Assembly: GCA_028583685.1 (NCBI GenBank)
Contig: JAMXIF010001253.1
Coordinates: 31,308,860 to 31,372,859 of the forward strand
DNA: 64,000 bases
DNA from: Petaurus breviceps papuanus
Lineage: Eukaryota; Chordata; Mammalia; Diprotodontia; Petauridae
Reading direction: 5' to 3'
This document shows positions 21,241 to 33,330 of this stretch, one piece after another (the first letter of the stretch is position 1; each line of letters opens with the position of its first letter). The notes beneath the pieces are model-generated. The model saw nothing but the letters and a program-made list of their open reading frames with translations, ran no database searches and was not told the origin of the DNA. Made by a program: the position numbers and the translations under genes.

Positions 21241-22300
21241 GGATCTGATCCAATAGCAACATCCATTCGAGTAATAGCTTCCAACCTATATTTCAGTATT
21301 TCTGAATTGTATTACTGTCTCTCAAGCTAATTGTATTTCAGGTATAGTACTTGGTTGATTTTAAAGGGCAAATTAAAACCTATTATTCACAGATTAAATA
21401 ATATTGAAAGATTTTCAAGTAACTTAGAGTCATTTTTGTCTTAGCATTTTGTTTCATCATTTTTTAGTTTATCCTTGACTAGGTGGACTAGACGTTGGGT
21501 ACTTGAAGCTAAATCTTATATAATCATCAATTCAAGTAGCCAGACAATCAAAATAATTTAGGTAGAAGCGGAATCTTAGGTCAAGGACATGCTAGAAATT
21601 GCCCAAATATATAAAGAAAGTAGAAACAACCAAAGGTAAGCATCATGAATCCACTTATCTTATTCCAGCCACATGAATGACTGTTTATGATCATATCATG
21701 TGTGTTATCTGTTTTATCATATCATGTTAGTTATCTGCTTTGAGCCCGAGGACAGTGAAATGATGGACTTGACCAGGTTGCAGTGCAGTACATTCAACAC
21801 ATAGGGACCTGGACACTCACTCCTCTGACTTTCATTTGGTAAAGACAGACCATATTCAATAAAACTTATGGGTCTACTGAAATAAAAGTCCAAGATAACA
21901 CAAAATGCTTTATATTATACATTCCACATATTGGTGGTTTTTTAGTCAGGTGTGATTGAGAAAGGAAAAGTGTAAACAGAGGTCAGCAGTTATAGGCTTA
22001 TGGGGTCCTGCATTCAATTTCCCACTTAGATTTGTTTTGGGATTTAATACATTGATTCTGATTAATGGGTATTTTCCTTTCCTTTTTACTTTGCCATTTG
22101 CACTAAGTGAGTTCTTTAGAGAATAGTTTGTCAGACTGTCCACTTAAATGATTAAATATTTCATGGAAAAAAACAAATTTGTGAACTCATTTCAGGCAGA
22201 AGGGAGAATATGGTGATTCTAGAAGAATCATGAAATTGTGATGACTATCCTCTAATCTCTTATTGATTTTCTCTCACATTCATCATTATGGCGTTTCTGA
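21241..22300. other. unassigned, no gene seen
   Basis: AT-rich. 21478-21500 has a CR1-like 'ctaggtggactagacg'. No coding signature. Confidence 0.4.
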
Positions 22301-24390
22301 ACCTTTCATTCTCTTAAGTTCCAAAATTTCCCTCACTCTCCACTCCCCAATTCTTCCCATTCCCCACTCTCAGCAGATGACCTTGACTCTTACTTTACTG
22401 AAATATTGAAACCATTCAAACTTTAATTCCCTCCAGTACCCTTCTCCATCCCTTATACCCTCTCCAAGTCCTTGCCTATTTCTCTCTTTCCCTTTAATCT
22501 CAGAAGATAAAGTGGCTTTACTTTTTGCTACCACTAATCCCTTCACCTCAGTGTATCCTTGATCCTATTCTTATGTGTCAAAGTGTCTGTCACTTTGTTC
22601 TATTCCTACTTTCTCAGGAATTATCAATTACTACCTTTCTGCTACTACCCTCTGCCCCATACCTTCTCTGCTTTCTGCTATTTTAAAAACAAAACAAAAC
22701 ACTTCCCCTTGATCTATCCCTTCAAACTATGGTCCTTTTTTATCTTTATCCTTCCCATCACAACCGAACTATTTTAGAAACAGTCTATTCTTGCTGATTC
22801 TACTTCTTCATTACCCATTCTTTCCTCAACCCCTCATAATATGGTCCACTGGATTCTACTGAAACTGAAAGCCCTCTCCTAGGGCACTACTTATTTTAAT
22901 AACAAATTAGCATTTTCAGTGCTCAAACTCAATGACCTCTCCATAGAATCTGACATTATCAACCATACCTTCCTTCTTGATACTCTTTTCTCCCTTTATT
23001 TCAATGTCAGTTCAGTCTCATGACTCTTCTTCTACCTCTCCGATGGCTCTTCATCTGTCTTCTTTTTGGAGCTTATAAACATAGGTATCCTCTAGAATTC
23101 TGTCCCTTTTTGTTTTGCTACACTTTCTTCCTTGGTAATATCTTCCCATTGCTTCAGTTATTACCTCTGGGCAGATGACTCCCAAACCTATATATACAGC
23201 AAAATTTTTCCCCCAGGAACTCTGATCCTATGTTTTTAAGAGTCTGATCAGTCTTTTTACCTGGATGTCTTTCCAATTCTACCAAGTCAATGTGTACAAA
23301 AGTGAACTCCTCAGGACTTTTACTTCAGCCTTGGGTTCAGGCCATACACCTTTGCCCTTTTCACTCCCTTGAGGGGGAAGCCTTCATCAGCCTTGATCCT
23401 GACCATTCACTTCCAGCCTCTGTCTTCACCTTAGAGCCTTTTCCAGTGCTCTGGAATTTTTTCCTGGCCCAGATCAATCACAAACTGCCATCTCTTGCCT
23501 CCTGTTTATATGCTCCCAGGTCATAACTTTGTTCCTACTTACCGTGAATTGGTTCTCCTGGGCCTCAAAGACCACAAAATCATCACCTGCTATGAAGCTG
23601 GACCTTAAAGGATAGTAAACCATCTTGTCAACTACTTTCCTCAATGGATATCTCTTCAGTCACTGTTACTGTCCTAGACTCATTCCGCAATGATTAGCAT
23701 ATTTCCATTCCCTCATATTTTCCCCACCATAGTTATCCTGAACCCTGAACTGCTGTCACACAAACTCTATTACCTATCCTCCACTTCCTACTCCCTTAAT
23801 CCCATCAAGATCAATGTTAATCCCCTAGAGTCCCACTTCAGCTCTACCTACAGATAACAGTGTATTTTTTGGACAGCCTGCTCCATAATGAACAAACTTG
23901 CTATTGACCCTGCATGTCCGACCTCCTCCCTTCTTTCATTCAGGCCTACTAACTCATTGATTATAGTGAGGAGGGGCATGGGGTTTGAAATACTCCTTGT
24001 TCCTCACTGACGCTTTCAGATTCTCACACTACCATCACTCAATAACTTCTCCTTTGAGGTTCATTCAATACAATTTCATCAATCAACCAAAATTGTAGTA
24101 GCTTTTATCTACTTATCCCTAGGACACTGACACTTCATCTCCTGATTCTAAGCGTTTTTACTGGCTGTTCCCCATGCCTCCTCATCTCTGCCTCTTGGCC
24201 TCCATGGAATCGTTCAAGTTCCAATTAAAATCCGATCTTGTTTGTATATAGTTGTTTTCGTCTTGTCTTCCTTCATTATACTGTGATCTCCTTGACAGAA
24301 GGTACTATTTGGGGGTTTATTTTTGCCTTTCTTTGTATGCTCAGTACCTAGCACACTACCTGGAACGAAGTATATACTTATTTTTGTATA
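22300..24390 (+). mobile_element. L2 LINE, long decayed copy (reverse transcriptase to 3' end)
   Basis: Translation in shifting frames gives traces of the L2 reverse transcriptase, e.g. the segment at 22945-23060 corresponding to 'D..NHT.LLDTL.SL' and 'YLSDGSSSV', then 'CP.LF' near 23100. The 3' end at 24240-24380 has 'gatctccttgacagaaggtac' and 'gctcagtacctagcac'. No open frame of useful length remains, so this is ancient. Confidence 0.6.
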
Positions 24391-24429
24391 CATTTATTTT
24401 TTTTGTATATACTTTTTGTATATACTTAT

Positions 24430-25300
24430 ACAGCTTTTTGACTGACTTCTTCCTCAGTGAGTTTAGTGTTAATCCTGTTCTCATATTAGGAGACTTCAAT
24501 ATAAGTATTGATACTCCCTCAAATACTCTAACTTCTCAGTTCCTCAATCTACTTATTTCCTGTAACCTCTTCATCTAGACAGAGATGATCATATTCTTGA
24601 TCTTGCAATCACTCTGAAATTGCTTTATCTGATCATATTCTTAACATTTCACCTTTCTCTCTGCCCTTTTACCTCTAAACAAACCTGTTCTTCATTCCCC
24701 TGTTCTTCTGCCCTGCCCTGCCCCCCCACCCCCCAGGCCATCTCCACTTTACTGGCTATATATCTATGGGAAGAGATTCCATGATGGGAGAATTCTCTAC
24801 AATATGAAATCACAGATCTAGACCAAATGAAAAATGATTTGGGGAAAACTATAACATACTCCGTTTAGCTTTTAAAGACTTTTACAACCTGATTTATTTC
24901 TATTTTTACACTTTATTCCCCTCCACTGTATAATCCAGCCACACTGGCCTTCTTGCAAGACCTTAAACATTCCTCAGCTCTGTGCCTTTTCACTGATTGA
25001 CCTACATTTCTGGAATAGTCTTCTTCCTTACCTCAGCTTCCACTGCTTCCCTGGCTTTCTTCAAGACTTAGCTTAAATATCACCTTACACACTTACATTC
25101 CTCTCCTCCCCACTGCTAGTGCCTTCCCTCTGAGATTACTTTCTATTAACACTGAATATATCTTGCATGTACAATTTTTTGCATGTTATCTCTCATTACA
25201 GTATGAGTTTCTTGAGGGCAAGGATTATATTGTTGCTATTCTTTGTATCCTCAGCATTTAGCCATGCTTATTACACAGTAAGGTTGATAAATGTTTATTC
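24430..25300 (+). mobile_element. second L2 copy (endonuclease end, then 3' end)
   Basis: 24470-24578 encodes 'NPVLILGDFNISIDTPSNTL' and 'SQFLNLLISCNLF', the GDFN block of the L2 endonuclease. 24880-25300 carries the L2 3' end ('ctttcttcaagacttagcttaaatatcacc', 'tttcttgagggcaaggattat'). The reverse transcriptase in between is absent, so the copy is internally deleted or is two fragments. Confidence 0.7.
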
Positions 25301-25307
25301 ACTTATA

Positions 25308-25790
25308 CAGAAATATTTTGCCAACAAAGGTGTCTCTGGTCAAAGCTATGGTTTTTCCAGTAGCAATGTATGCCTGTGAGAATTGGATTATAAGGAAAGC
25401 TAACAGCCACAGAACTGACACTTGAATAGTGGTGCTTGAAGTAGACTTTTGAGAGTCCCTTGGACAGCAAGGAGATCAGATCAGTCAATACTTACAGAAA
25501 TTAATTCAAGCTATTAACTGGAAGGTCAAATACTGAAGCTGAAGCTTAAATACTTTGGTCACAAGATGAGAAGATGGAAGTCACTGGAAAAGACCCTGAT
25601 TTGGGGAAAGATTGAAAGGAAAAGGAAAAAGAGATGGCAAAAGATGAGATGGAGAGATAGTATCAGGTAAACAATGAACGTGAACTTCGATTTTGAGAGA
25701 TAGTGGAGGATAGAAGGGACTCTAGCATGCTATGGTCCATGGGGTCACAGAGAGTCAGGCACAAGCAAATGACTGAAAACAACACAGAAA
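25308..25790 (+). mobile_element. RTE (BovB-like) LINE 3' end
   Basis: Reads as the C-terminal end of an RTE reverse transcriptase and its tail. Shifting frames give 'PVAMYACENWIIRKA', 'LKYFGHKMRRWKSLEKTL' and the DNA tail 'atggtccatggggtcacagagagtcaggcac', which parallels the BovB 3' end. The first ~95 bp are repeated inverted at 26941-27052. Confidence 0.75.
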
Positions 25791-25794
25791 TATG

Positions 25795-26840
25795 AAAAAC
25801 ACAGAATAAAAGTCATTCCTCAATATAAAAGTGATCAAAGAATATGACCAAACAATCCTCAGAAGAAGACTTGTAAACCATTAACAACCATATGAAGGAA
25901 TATTCCCAATCACTAATAATAAAAGAAATGCAAATCAAAATGACTCTGAGGTTTTACCTCACCACCTGATAAAGATGACTGATAAAGATGACAAATGATT
26001 GAAACAGTTAATGTTGGAAGATTGTGTTGAGAAACAGGCATTCTAAATGGTTGTTGTTGGAACAAGTGGTCCAATTTTTCCAGAAAACAAATTGGAATTA
26101 CACTAAGAAAGCAATTAAGGGGCAGCTAGGTGGTGCAGTGAGTGGAGTGCTGGCGCTGGAGTCAGGAGGACCTGAGTTTGGATCTGGTCTCAGACACTTA
26201 ACACACACAAACAAAAAAAAAACCTAGCCGTGTGACCTTGGGCAAGTTACTTAAACCCAATTGCCCTTCAAAAAGCAAAAAAAAAAAAAAAAAAGCAATT
26301 AAAATGTCTATACCCTTTCACCAGAGATTTCACTGCTATGGTATCTTCCCCAAGAAGGTCAATGATTAAAAAGATGTGCTTTCTTCTTGCCCCCCATACA
26401 CCAAAATATTTTCAGCAGTACTTATTGTACTAGCAAAGAACTGAAAACAAATGGATGCTTATCTTTCTGGGAATTAAATAAGTCATGATTCATGAGTGTA
26501 ATGGCACATTACTGTGCTGTAAAAAATTATGAATTTGAAGAATACAGAAAGGCATAGGATTATTTACATGCACTGATTTGTAGTGAAGTAAGCAAAGTCA
26601 AGGAAACATACATGATGTAAATGGAAAGAAACAACAAAGTTGAAACTGTGTGATTGTAATGATTAAACTTGGCTCTGAAGAAGAGATCTGAGAATTTCCA
26701 TCTCTCTCTTCTTTGCAGATGATGTGAGACTATAGAGGTAGAACGCAATATATGCTGTCAGACTTGTTTGATGTGTTGGTTCATTTTGGCAAAATGCTTT
26801 TTTCTCTCTAAACATTTCTCTATTTACATATGGTCTCTCT
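25795..26840 (+). mobile_element. L1 ORF2 3' end and 3' UTR, split by a SINE
   Basis: 'gatcaaagaatatgaccaaacaatcctcagaagaag...gaaatgcaaatcaaaatgactctgagg' and 'caccagagatttcactgctatgg' correspond to the end of marsupial L1 ORF2 and its 3' UTR, in + orientation. Continuous across the SINE at 26119-26291. An old, diverged subfamily. Confidence 0.7.
26119..26291 (+). mobile_element. tRNA-derived SINE with 11-bp target duplication
   Basis: Clear head 'ggggcagctaggtggtgcagtgag', 'gtgtgaccttgggcaagttac' and an A-tail. It has an unusual A-rich insert (about 26205-26221). Flanks AAAGCAATTAA at 26108-26118 and 26292-26302 are identical. Confidence 0.92.
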
Positions 26841-27330
26841 CATTTGAATATAAGATTCCTGAGGGAAAGGACTGGTTTTTTTTTTTTTTTGCCATTTTTT
26901 GTACCCCTAGGGCTTAGTACAGGTGGCTTAGTACAGTGTCACTTCTGTGGCTCTTAACTTTCCTTATAATCCAATTCTTACAGCCTTACATTGCTACTGG
27001 AAAAACCATAGCTTTGACCAGAGAGACCTTTGTTGGCAAAATATTTCTATATAAGTCCAACATAGTGTCACTGAAGAAAAATGCTTCTTGTTTTTATAAG
27101 GGGTGACTCTTTGGATTCTGAGGAAGGGATAAGTTTGAAAATTAAGGTATATTAAAAAATCAATACAATTTTAAAAATGAAGATGCATACCTCTCTTCCT
27201 TCAAGTCCCATCTCATAAAACCTTCCCTGAACACCCCAGTTGAAAGTGATCTTTAAATTTCCTATCACATTTTTTGCACATCTCCTTTGCTCTGATCACA
27301 TTCTTCCTAATCTCAAAATTATTTGCATAC
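26841..27330. mobile_element. L2 3' ends with an inverted RTE fragment
   Basis: 26840-26940 is an L2 3' end ('ataagattcctgagggaaagg', 'gggcttagtacagg'). 26941-27052 is the RTE fragment inverted relative to 25308-25400. 27180-27330 is another L2 3' end ('cttccttcaagtcccatctcataaaacc'). Confidence 0.6.
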
Positions 27331-27339
27331 ATTTCTCTT

Positions 27340-28185
27340 TTTTTGCAATTATGTGAAACATTTCTATATTAGTCATTTTGTATAAGAAGACTTACATAAA
27401 AGGGAAAAAAATGAAAAAAAGTTTTAAAAATACCATGCTTTAGTCTATATTCAATCAACATCAATTCTTTCTCTGGAGGTAGATAGTATGCTTCATCATT
27501 AGTCCTTTGAGATTGTCTTGCATCATTGTGTTGCTGAGAATAGCTATGTCATTCAGAATTCTTCATCGAACAATATTGCTGTTACTGTACATTGTTCTCC
27601 TGGTTCTGTTCTCTTCACTATGCATAAATTCATGTAAATCTTTCTAGGTTTTTTGAAATCATCCAGTTTGTCATTTCTCATAGCACCCTAATATTGTAAT
27701 AATCATATTACCACAGCTTATTGAGTCATTCCTCAACTGATGGGATCCCTTTGATTTCTAATTCTTAACCATCACAAAAGAGCTGCTATAAATATTTTTG
27801 TATAAATAGGTCCTGCTCCCTTTTTTGGATCTCCTTGGGATATAGACCTAGCAGTGGTATCGCTGGGTCAAAGGGTATGCACATTTTATAACCCTTTGGG
27901 CATTAGTTCCAAATTGCTGTCCTGAATGGTTAGATCAGTTAACAACTCTACCACCAGTACGTTAGTGTCCCTGTTTTCCCACATCCCCTCAAACATCCAA
28001 CATTTTCCCTTTTTTGGGTCACAGCCATTCTGATAGGTGTGAAGTGGTACCTCAGAATTGCTTTATCTTTCATTTCTCTGATCAATAGTGATTTAGAGCA
28101 TTTTTCATATGACTATAGATAGCTTTGATTTCTTTGTATGAAAACTATCTATTTATATCATTTGACCAAATTTTTCTGGGTTCAA
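27340..28185 (-). mobile_element. old L1 3' fragment
   Basis: Reversed L1 3' UTR and ORF2 end ('ctttctctggaggtagatagtatgc', 'tttgggcattagttccaaattgctgtcc', 'atcaatagtgatttagagc'). More diverged than the L1 sequence to its right, so it is an earlier insertion. Confidence 0.8.
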
Positions 28186-28737
28186 ATCTTATTTATTTAT
28201 TTATTTCCACAACACCTCCTCCCCCCACTTAATAGTATTTTATTTTTCCAATTACATGTAGATAGTTTTCAGCATTCAATTTTATAAGATTTTGAGTTCC
28301 AACTTTTTTTCTCCCACCTTCCCTTCCCCCTCCCCCAGATGGCAATCAATCTGATATAGGTTATACATGTATAATCATACTAAACATTAGTTTAATGTTC
28401 CCACATTAGTCATGTCAGGAAAGAAGAATCAGAACAAAAGGGAAAAGCCATGAGAAAGGAAAAATAAACAAAAAAGATGATAGAGAAAATAGTATGCTTC
28501 CATTTATCCTCAGACTCCATAGTTCTTTCTCTGGATGTGGATTGCATTTTCCATTGTGAGTCTTTTGGGATTGTCTTAGATCATTGTATTGCTGAGAAGA
28601 GCTAAGTAGCTGATCATTGCACAATGTTGCTATTACTGTGTACAATGTTCTCCTGGTTATGCTCACTTCACTCAGCACCAGTTCATGTAAATCTTTCAAA
28701 GTTTTTCTGAAATCTGCTGGCTCATTATTTCTTCTTT

Positions 28738-28818
28738 TCCTTCTTTCTTTCTTTTCTTTCCTTCCTTCCTTCCTTCCTTCCTTCCTTCCTTTCTTTCTTC
28801 TTTCCTTCCTTCTTTTTC

Positions 28819-28892
<74 letters not shown>

Positions 28893-28930
28893 TTCCTTCC
28901 TTCCTCTCTCTCTCTTTTCCTCTCTTTTTT
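28738..28930. repeat. (CTTT)n / (CTTC)n microsatellite
   Basis: About 190 bp of CTTT and CTTCC units. It lies at the 3' (A-tail) end of a minus-strand L1 fragment, so it probably grew from an A-rich tail. It produces artefactual Phe/Ser/Leu- and Lys/Glu/Arg-rich open frames on the two strands. Confidence 0.95.
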
Positions 28931-29042
28931 CTTTCATATTCACATAATAGTATTTTATTTCTTCCACATGTAAAGATACTTTCACTTTTATAAGATTTTG
29001 AATTCTGAATATTTTTCTCCCTCTTTCCCTCCTCTCTCTCTT

Positions 29043-29130
29043 CCCCAAGATGGCAAACAATCTGATATAGGCTATACATGTATAATCCCCAAGATGGCAA
29101 ACAATCTGATATAGGCTATACATATATAAT
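29043..29130. repeat. 44-bp tandem duplication inside an L1 3' UTR
   Basis: 29043-29086 and 29087-29130 are identical except for one base (catgtataat against catatataat). Duplicated by local slippage or unequal exchange after the L1 inserted. Confidence 0.97.
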
Positions 29131-30126
29131 CATATTAAACATATTTCCACATTAGTCATGTTGGGAAAGAAGAATCAGAACAAAACAGAAAAACCACAAG
29201 AAAGAAAAAAATGAAAAAAAGAGACAGAGTTTTTGTGAAATCTACCTGCTCATCATTTCTTATGGCACAATAGTATCCCTTCACATTCATATACCACAAC
29301 TTGTTCAGTTATTCACAATTGATGAGCATCCTCTCAATTTCTAATTCTTTGCCACCACAAAAAGAGCTACTATAAGTGCTTTTGTACATGTGGGTCCTTT
29401 TCCAATTTTTTACAATCACTTTGGGATACAGACCTAGTAGTGGTATTGCTGGATCAAAGGGTACACACAGTTTTATTGCCCTTTGGGAATAGTTTCAAAT
29501 GGCTCTCCAGAATGGATGGATCAGTTCACAACTCCATCAACAATGCATTAGTGCTCTAATTTTCCCACATCTTCTCCAACATTTATCATTTTCCTTTTCT
29601 GTCATATTAGCCAATCTTATAGATATAAGGTGGGACCTCAGAGTTGTTTTGATTTGTATTTCTCTAATCAATAATGATTTAGAACATTTTTTTTCATATG
29701 TCTATAGACAGTTTTGATTTCTTCACCTGAAAACTGCCTGTTCATTTCCTTTGACCATTTATCAATTGGGGAATGACTTGTATTCTTATATATTTGATGC
29801 ACTTCTCTTCATACTTTAGAAATGAGACCTTTACTAGAAACACTGGCTGTAAAAATAGTTTCCCAGCTTTCTGCTTTCCTTTTAATCTTGGTTACATTGG
29901 CTTTGTTTGTTCAAAACCTTTTAAAATTCAATGTAATCAAAATAATCATATCCTTTGACCATTTATCAATTGGAGAATGATTTGTATTTTTATAAATGTG
30001 ATTCATTTCTCTATATATTTGAGAAATGAGACATTTATCAGAGATATTTGTTGCAAAATTTCTCCCCAGTTTTCTGTTTCCTCATAATTTTGGTTACATT
30101 GGTTTTGTTTATGCAAAAACTTTTTT

Positions 30127-30290
30127 CCTTTTTTTTTCTTGGAGGGGAGAAGGCAAGGCAATTAGGGTCAAGTGACTTGCCCAAGGTCACACAGAGAGTT
30201 AAATGTCAAGTGTCTGATACCGAATTTGAACTCAGGTCCACCTGATTCCAGGACTGGTTCTCTATTTACTGTGCCACCTAGCTGCCCCTG
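30127..30290 (-). mobile_element. tRNA-derived SINE inserted in L1 ORF2
   Basis: Reversed SINE ('ggcaattagggtcaagtgacttgcccaaggtcacac ... gccacctagctgcccc'). Flanks TGCAAAAACTTTTT (30112-30125) and TGCTAAACTTTTT (30291-30303) are a slightly decayed target duplication. Confidence 0.88.
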
Positions 30291-30689
30291 TGCTAAACTT
30301 TTTAATTTTATGTAATAAAATTAATCTATTTTACATTGTCTAATGTTCTATGTATCTTCTTTGGTCCTAAATTCTTCCCTTATCCATAAATCTGACAGAT
30401 AAATTATTCCATGCTCTCTTAATTTGCTTATGGTATCACCCTTTATGTGTAAATCATATTCCCCATTTTGACCTCTTAGTATATGGTGTGAGATGTTTTT
30501 CTATAACTAATTTCAGCCATACTGTTTTCCAGTTTTCCCAGTTAGTTTTTGTCAAATAATGAGTTTTTGTTCCAAAAGCTTGGATCTTTTGATTTATCAT
30601 ATACTAGATTACTATGGTCATTTACTATGATATAATTTGTACCTAATCTATTTCACTGATCCACCATTCTATTTCTTAGCCAGTACTAG

Positions 30690-32260
30690 ATTGTTTTTAT
30701 AATTAACTTTTTATAATACAGTTTGAGATCTGATATAGCTTCTTCTTTCATTTTTTTCATTGATTCCCTTAATATCCTTGAACTTTTGTTTTTCCAGATG
30801 AATTTTGTTATTTTTTTCCTAACTCTATAAAATAATTTTTTGATTCTTTGTATGGCACTGAATAAGTAGGTTAACTTAAGTAGAATTGTCATTTTTAGCA
30901 TATTAGCTTAGCCTACTCATGAGTAATTAATATTTTTCCAATTGTTTAGATCTGACTTTATTTGTGTGAAAAGTGTTTTGTAACTATGTTCATATATTTC
31001 CTGACTTTGCATTGGCAAGCAGACTCCCAAATATTTATATTGTCTATAGTTATTTTAAATGGAATTTCTCTTTCTATCTTTCGCTGGTGGACTTTGCTGA
31101 TAATATATAGAAATGCTGGTGATTTATGTAGGTTTATTTTATATCCTGTGACTTTGCTAAAGTTGTTAACAATAGTTTTTTGGTTGATTCTCTACAATTC
31201 TCTAAGTACACCGTCACTCATATCATCTGCAAAGAGCAATAGCTTTGTTTCTTCATTGCCTATTCTAATTCCTTCAATTTCTTTTTCTTCCCTTATTGCT
31301 TCAGCTAACATTTCTAGTAATTTGTTAAATAATAGAGGTGATAATGGGCATCCTTGATTCACCCTTGATTGTATTGGGAAGGCTTCTAACTTGTTCCCAT
31401 TACAGATAAAACTTGCCAATGTTTTTAGATAAACATTGCTTATCATTTTAAGGTAAGCTCCATTTGTTCCTATGTTCTCTAGCATTTTTAATAGGAATGA
31501 GTGCTGTATTTTTTTTCAAAAGCTTTTTCTACATTTGTCAATATTATCTTTTGATTTCTGTCATCTTTGTTCTTGATATGGTCAATTATGTTAATAGTTT
31601 TTCTAATATTGAACCATTTCAGCATTCCTGGTATAAATAAATCCCACTTGGTCATAGCACATGATCCTTGTAATACACTACTATAATCTCTTTGCTTATA
31701 TTTTATTTAAAAGTTTTCCACCAATATTCATTAGAGAAATTGTTCTATAATTTTCTTTCTGTGTTGGCTTTTCCTGGTTTGGATATCAGCACCACATTTA
31801 TGTTATAAAAGGAATTTTTAAGGACTCCTTTGTCTATTTTCCCAAATAGTTTATATAGTATTAGATTAATTATTATTTAAATATTTGGTAGATTTGCCTG
31901 TGAATCCATCTGGTCCTGGGGATTTTTTGTTAGAAAATTTATTGATGAATTGTCCAATTTCTTTTTCTAAAATTGGGTTATTTAAATATTTTGTTTCTTC
32001 TTCTGTTAATCTGGGTAATTTATATTTTTGTAGATATTCATCTCTTTCATTTAGATTGTCAAATTTATTGGCATATAATTGGGCAAAATAACTCCTAATA
32101 ATTGTTTTAATTTCTTTTTCATTGGTGATGAATTTACCCCCTTCATTTTTGATAGTAGCAATTTGGCTTTCTTTTTTCCTTTTTAAAATTAACTTAACCA
32201 ATGATTTTTCTATTTTATTGGGGTCTTACCCCCCATAAAATCAGCTCCTAGCTTTGTTAA
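30690..32260 (-). pseudogene. L1 ORF2 reverse-transcriptase and C-terminal region
   Basis: Pieces in separate frames. 31866-32201 has '[19 protein letters not shown]', the start of the L1 RT. 31192-31485 has '[19 protein letters not shown]' and the catalytic box 'LLLFADDM' (F/YADD). 30686-30901 has 'KKITKFIWKNKSSRI' and 'DLKLYYKKLI' of the C-terminal part. In an active L1 this protein copies the RNA at the nicked target. Here the frames are separated by several stops and shifts. Confidence 0.9.
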
Positions 32261-32559
32261 TTAGTTCAATTGTTTTCTTACTTTCAGTTTTATTAATCTT
32301 TCCTTTGATTTTCAGATTTAATTGGGAATTTAAAAATTCTTTTTCAAGTTCTTTTTGTTTCATTTTGTTTTGTTTTTTAGCTGCATGCTCAAATCATTAA
32401 TCTTCTTTTTGACTATTTTATTGATGTAAGCAATTAGACATATAATTTCCCCCTAAGTACCACTTTGGCTGCATCCCATAAATTTTGGTGTGTTGTTTCT
32501 TTGTTGTTATTCTCTTTAATGAAATTATTGATTGCTTCTATGATTTGTTCTTTGGTCCA

Positions 32560-33330
32560 CTTGTTTTATAGGATTGGATTATTTAATTTCCAATTAATTT
32601 TAATCTCTTTCCATTGTCCATTACTGAATGTAATTTTTATTGCATTATAATCTAAAAAGAATGTTTTTACTATTTCTGCTTTTCTGCATTTGGTTGTGAA
32701 GATTTTATGTACTAATACATGGTCAGTTTTTGTATAGGTGACATGTACTGCTGAAAAAAAGGTATATTCCTTTCTATTCCCATTCAGTTTTCTCCAGAGA
32801 TACATCATATCTAACTTTTCCAGAATTTTATTCACCTCCTTAACTTCTGTCTTGTTTATTTCTTGGTTATATTTATCTAATTCTGAGAGGGGAAAGTTGA
32901 GGTTTTACACTAGTATAGTTTTATTATCTTTTTTCTCCTGTAACTCATTCAACTTCTTCAAAAATTAGGTGCTATACTATTTCATGCATATATGTTTAGT
33001 ATTGATATGACTTCATTATCTATGGTAACTTTCAGTGAGTTATAGTTTCCTTTTTTATCTCTTTGAATTAGATATAATTTTGTTTTTGATTTGTCCGAGA
33101 TCATTATCACTACCCCTCTTTTCTTTGCTTCAACTGAAGCATTACAGATTCTGCTCCAGCCCCTTACCTTTACCCTGTGTGTATTTCTCTGCTTCAAATG
33201 TGTTTCTTGTAAACAACATATTGTAGGATTCTGATTTTTAATTCATTCTGCTATTTGCTTCCATTTTATGGGTGAGTTCATCCCATTCTCATTTATAGCT
33301 ATGATAATTAATTGTATTCCCCTCCATAGT
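32560..33330 (-). pseudogene. L1 ORF2 endonuclease region
   Basis: 32982-33197 contains 'KKRGVVIMISDKSKTKL' and 'DNEVISILNIYA', and just upstream the minus strand encodes 'CCLQETHL' (the ETHL motif). 32566-32835 contains 'DMMYLWRKLNGNRKEYTFFS' and 'KTDHVLVHK', the later APE-type motifs, with 'DYNAIKI' in place of the usual SDH(N/R)..I. This nickase recognises TTTT/AA-like sites. The frame is broken between the two halves. Confidence 0.88.

Larger units (their letters stand above)
28200..29950 (-). mobile_element. overlapping L1 3' fragments with a pyrimidine microsatellite
   Basis: 28205-28737 is an L1 3' UTR ('ccaattacatgtagatagttttcagc', 'ggttatacatgtataatcatac'). A second L1 3' UTR starts after the CTTT tract (about 28940-29228). 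L1 ORF2 end then resumes at 29229. The joins suggest one L1 3' end inserted into another: the stretch 'gaaatct.c..gctcat.atttctt' occurs on both sides of the inserted piece (28702-28733 and 29229-29260). Confidence 0.7.

Noticed and set aside
28617-29123. Lys/Glu/Arg- and Phe/Ser-rich open frames around 28.7-29.1 kb
   Set aside because: Products of the CTTT microsatellite joined to L1 3' UTR sequence.
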